The notes beneath the pieces are model-generated. The model saw only the letters and a program-made list of their open reading frames with translations, was not told where the DNA came from and did not search any database. From an uncultured Erysipelotrichales bacterium (GTDB lineage: Bacteria > Bacillota_I > Bacilli_A > Erysipelotrichales > Coprobacillaceae), in NCBI GenBank assembly GCA_910586805.1, contig CAJUJC010000040.1, forward strand, positions 1-16,718: a stretch of 16,718 nucleotides of DNA, read 5' to 3'. Both the position numbers and the translations under genes were made by a program. Below, in pieces: positions 15,203 through 16,718 of this stretch. Each line of letters begins with the position of its first letter. Position 1 is the first letter of the stretch.

Positions 15203-15766
15203 ATGAATAGAAAACAATTAGAATGTTTAAGAGAACAATATCCTCGAGGGTCAAGAATTAAATTAAATCAGACAATGGACGATCTATTTCGTCCTGTTCC
15301 TAAAGGCATGATGGGTACTGTAGAACATATAGATGATACAGGTACGATCCATATGTCTTGGGATAATGGACAAGGTCTTGGGTTGATCGTTGGTGAGGAT
15401 GATTTTACTTTGATTGAAAAAGCAAGAGAACTAAAAGTTATGATTGTTGAGCCAAATCAAGAGCCACGAATAGAAAATATATATGATACTTTATATCATA
15501 TGCAAAAGGTCGTGGGTGGAGATATTGAAATGATTAATTTGGATGATGATACTGTTCTTACCTGTAATGAAGAAGGAAAGTTATTACATTTAGAGCCGAA
15601 TAGAAGTATCAATGGAGATGTGATCGTTGGTACTTTTTTTATTGCAAGAGATGATGGTTCGGATCAACTTCAATCATTAACAGGAGAACAAATTGAAAAA
15701 TATATGAGTCGTTTTATGGAAATAGAAAATTATATGGATGAAGAAATAAAGATGGGAGGTTTATAA
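15203..15766 (+). CDS. DUF4314 + DUF3846 fusion protein
   Basis: Residues 1-70 (PRGSRIKLNQTMDD, then GMMGTVEHIDDTGTIHMSWDNG) fit DUF4314, a small beta-rich domain. The rest (ELKVMIVEPNQEPRIENI and DVIVGTFFIARDDG) fits DUF3846. Both are common in conjugative elements and phages of Bacillota, and neither has a known activity. The fusion of 187 residues suggests the two domains work together. AGGAT upstream gives a modest ribosome binding site eight bases after the previous stop. The assignment is from remembered family patterns, not a search. Confidence 0.7.
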   Translation: MNRKQLECLREQYPRGSRIKLNQTMDDLFRPVPKGMMGTVEHIDDTGTIHMSWDNGQGLGLIVGEDDFTLIEKARELKVMIVEPNQEPRIENIYDTLYHMQKVVGGDIEMINLDDDTVLTCNEEGKLLHLEPNRSINGDVIVGTFFIARDDGSDQLQSLTGEQIEKYMSRFMEIENYMDEEIKMGGL

Positions 15767-15768
15767 AA

Positions 15769-16256
15769 ATGTCAACACATAGTGTCATTGGGATCATTCA
15801 TCCTAATCAGAGTGTAGAGTGTATCACGTGTCATTTTGATGGATATTTGGAGGTCAATGGAAGGATCTTGTATCAACATTATCAAGATGTTCAAAAGGTC
15901 AATCAACTCATGAAATTAGGAAGTCTGACTTGGTTAGCTGAAAATATAGAGCCACCAAAAGGGGAAGAACATAGCTATGATAAACCATATCCAGATACAA
16001 CACTTGCTTATATGAGGGATAGACATGAAAAGAATCAAGAGTCGGCTACCCTTGAAAATTTTAAGGAATTTATGAAAGAAGCACATGAAAGTGATTGTGA
16101 ATATATATATATGTTTATGACACTTATAACAATGAGTGGTTGTGTAATACACCGATGATGAATCCTTATGAATATGATTTTTTAAAGAAAATATTAGAAC
16201 AAGAACTTGGTATGAGTGAAGAAGAATTAAAATATGAACAAAAGATGGAGGTATAG
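15769..16256 (+). pseudogene. Phage-type conserved protein, frameshifted at an (AT)6 tract
   Basis: The frame from ATG 15769 (MSTHSVIGI, then CHFDGYLEVNGRIL and MKLGSLTWLAENI) matches a family often seen in phages and mobile elements, with no known function. After CEYIY the frame slips and stops at 16156-16158. Another frame continues as VYDTYNNEWLCNTPM and MNPYEYDFLKKILEQELGM to TAG 16254-16256, which is the natural C-terminus. Removing one AT from the tract at 16101-16112 restores a single ORF of about 161 residues. The slip could be a real mutation, phase variation or an assembly error. The ribosome binding site of the next gene lies in its intact 3' end. Confidence 0.7.
16101..16112 (+). 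repeat. (AT)6 dinucleotide repeat in coding sequence
   Basis: Six AT units follow the GA of codon GAA in the gene at 15769. With six units the frame closes early; with five the downstream family sequence is in frame. Dinucleotide tracts of this kind are prone to slipped-strand mispairing, so the number of repeats may vary between cells or copies. Confidence 0.7.
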
Positions 16257-16259
16257 AAA

Positions 16260-16493
16260 ATGATAAAAAAAGAAGAAGTGAAGATTAAGTATCCGAGTGC
16301 AAGGATTAAAGCATTAAGGTCTGTTTTGAAAAAGAAGAACACAACACTAGAAGCAGAAATGCTAGATTGTTTGTATCAGTTATATAAGAAACATGTCAAT
16401 GCAGGTGTCAGGGAGTTTATTGAAGAAATGGAAGAAAGTGAAGAACCTGCAATAAGAAAGGCAAGAGCTTCGATCACACAAGCGACAGATTAG
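16260..16493 (+). CDS. Small DUF6103-like element protein
   Basis: This 77-residue, highly charged helical protein (KIKYPSARIKALRSVLKKK, then EAEMLDCLYQLYKKHV and REFIEEME) fits the DUF6103 proteins I recall downstream of transfer genes in Tn1549-like elements. A basic N-terminal helix and acidic C-terminus suggest a small DNA-associated or accessory factor, but function is not known. GATGGAGG (16244-16251) is a strong ribosome binding site. It is the last coding gene before the non-coding region that may contain oriT. Confidence 0.65.
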   Translation: MIKKEEVKIKYPSARIKALRSVLKKKNTTLEAEMLDCLYQLYKKHVNAGVREFIEEMEESEEPAIRKARASITQATD

Positions 16494-16718
16494 CGAGTGT
16501 TTCGCCCCAAAATTTAAACGTGTGCGATTTATTATGAAAAGAGGGATAAAGATACCTGTTAAAAGTATAAAAAACGTGTAGGCGTATGTGAAAGATTTTC
16601 AAATGATGATCTTATATCATAATGGAAAATAGAAGATTATATAGGATAAATAAGGGAAACTTTGCGAATGCAGGTTAAAGAAGCGAGGTCGCTTCGCCAA
16701 ACAACAACGGGCAATGCC
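16494..16718. other. Non-coding region with inverted repeats, candidate oriT
   Basis: No gene is seen here; only a 15-codon ORF (16534-16581) without a convincing family. A weak hairpin, GCGA/TCGC, lies at 16493-16505. The stronger feature is GAAGCGA-GG-TCGCTTC (16680-16695), a perfect 7-bp inverted repeat. It is nested within TTTGCGAA (16661-16668) and TTCGCCAAA (16693-16701), which pair imperfectly, and is followed by GGCAATGCC at the window edge. Inverted repeats in a non-coding gap at the end of transfer genes and before the expected relaxase are typical of an origin of transfer. The nick site is not identified, so this remains a candidate. Confidence 0.4.

Noticed and set aside
16534..16581. 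15-codon ORF MKRGIKIPVKSIKNV in the terminal non-coding region
   Set aside because: Too short, no family similarity and the following frames are full of stops.
1..16718. CRISPR arrays, tRNA or rRNA genes and insertion sequences
   Set aside because: No regularly spaced repeats of CRISPR type, no cloverleaf or ribosomal RNA signature and no transposase were seen on either strand.

Overview
The window is low-GC, Gram-positive DNA (AGGAGG-type ribosome binding sites, surface adhesin with a C-terminal wall/membrane anchor, A+T-rich codons) and looks like part of an integrative conjugative element (ICE) of the broad Tn1549/CTn type found in gut Bacillota. Clostridia or Erysipelotrichia are the best guess; the species cannot be fixed from this sequence.

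Left end (1-650). There is no intact gene before 652. Positions 333-485 hold only the last 48 codons of lysS (lysyl-tRNA synthetase), with its own terminator at 498-534. The DNA to the left is unrelated to lysS and carries pairs of short direct repeats resembling integrase arm sites. This is what one expects where an element has integrated in the 3' end of lysS and displaced the old 3' end. Because ICE genes also follow on the right, the arrangement suggests either two elements stacked in tandem at lysS or the joined ends of one circular or tandem element.

Surface cargo (652-5878). A lipoprotein with a Cys/His-rich C-terminal domain is followed by a terminator. Next come a 12-codon leader ORF, an inverted repeat and a second terminator just ahead of a 1406-residue adhesin, an attenuator-like layout. 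The adhesin has an N-terminal thioester domain, about 11 SpaA/Cna-B-like domains and a degenerate sorting signal. A possible 45-residue membrane peptide overlaps its 3' end.

Transfer operon (5950-16493, all + strand, mostly overlapping or closely packed genes). In order: D12-class adenine methylase; two AbrB-like proteins; a VirB2-like/DUF3852 membrane protein; a TrbL/VirB6-like channel protein; a small unknown protein; a VirB3-like protein; a conserved protein of unknown function; the VirB4 ATPase; an amidoligase broken by one in-frame stop; a gamma-glutamylcyclotransferase; a membrane-anchored NlpC/P60 hydrolase; an unknown protein ending in a sliding-clamp-type motif; a DUF4314+DUF3846 protein; a phage-like protein frameshifted in an (AT)6 tract; and a DUF6103-type protein. 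The last 225 bases are non-coding and contain inverted repeats that could be an oriT. No relaxase, VirD4 coupling protein, replication gene or integrase lies inside the window, so the element continues beyond it.

Working model: the adhesin promotes cell contact, the NlpC/P60 enzyme opens the wall, and the VirB2/B3/B4/B6-like proteins build the channel. The methylase and the clamp-motif protein act on element DNA, and the AbrB-like pair may regulate. The amidoligase/cyclotransferase/NlpC cluster, in which all three families act on glutamyl-type amide bonds, is the most intriguing little-described part.
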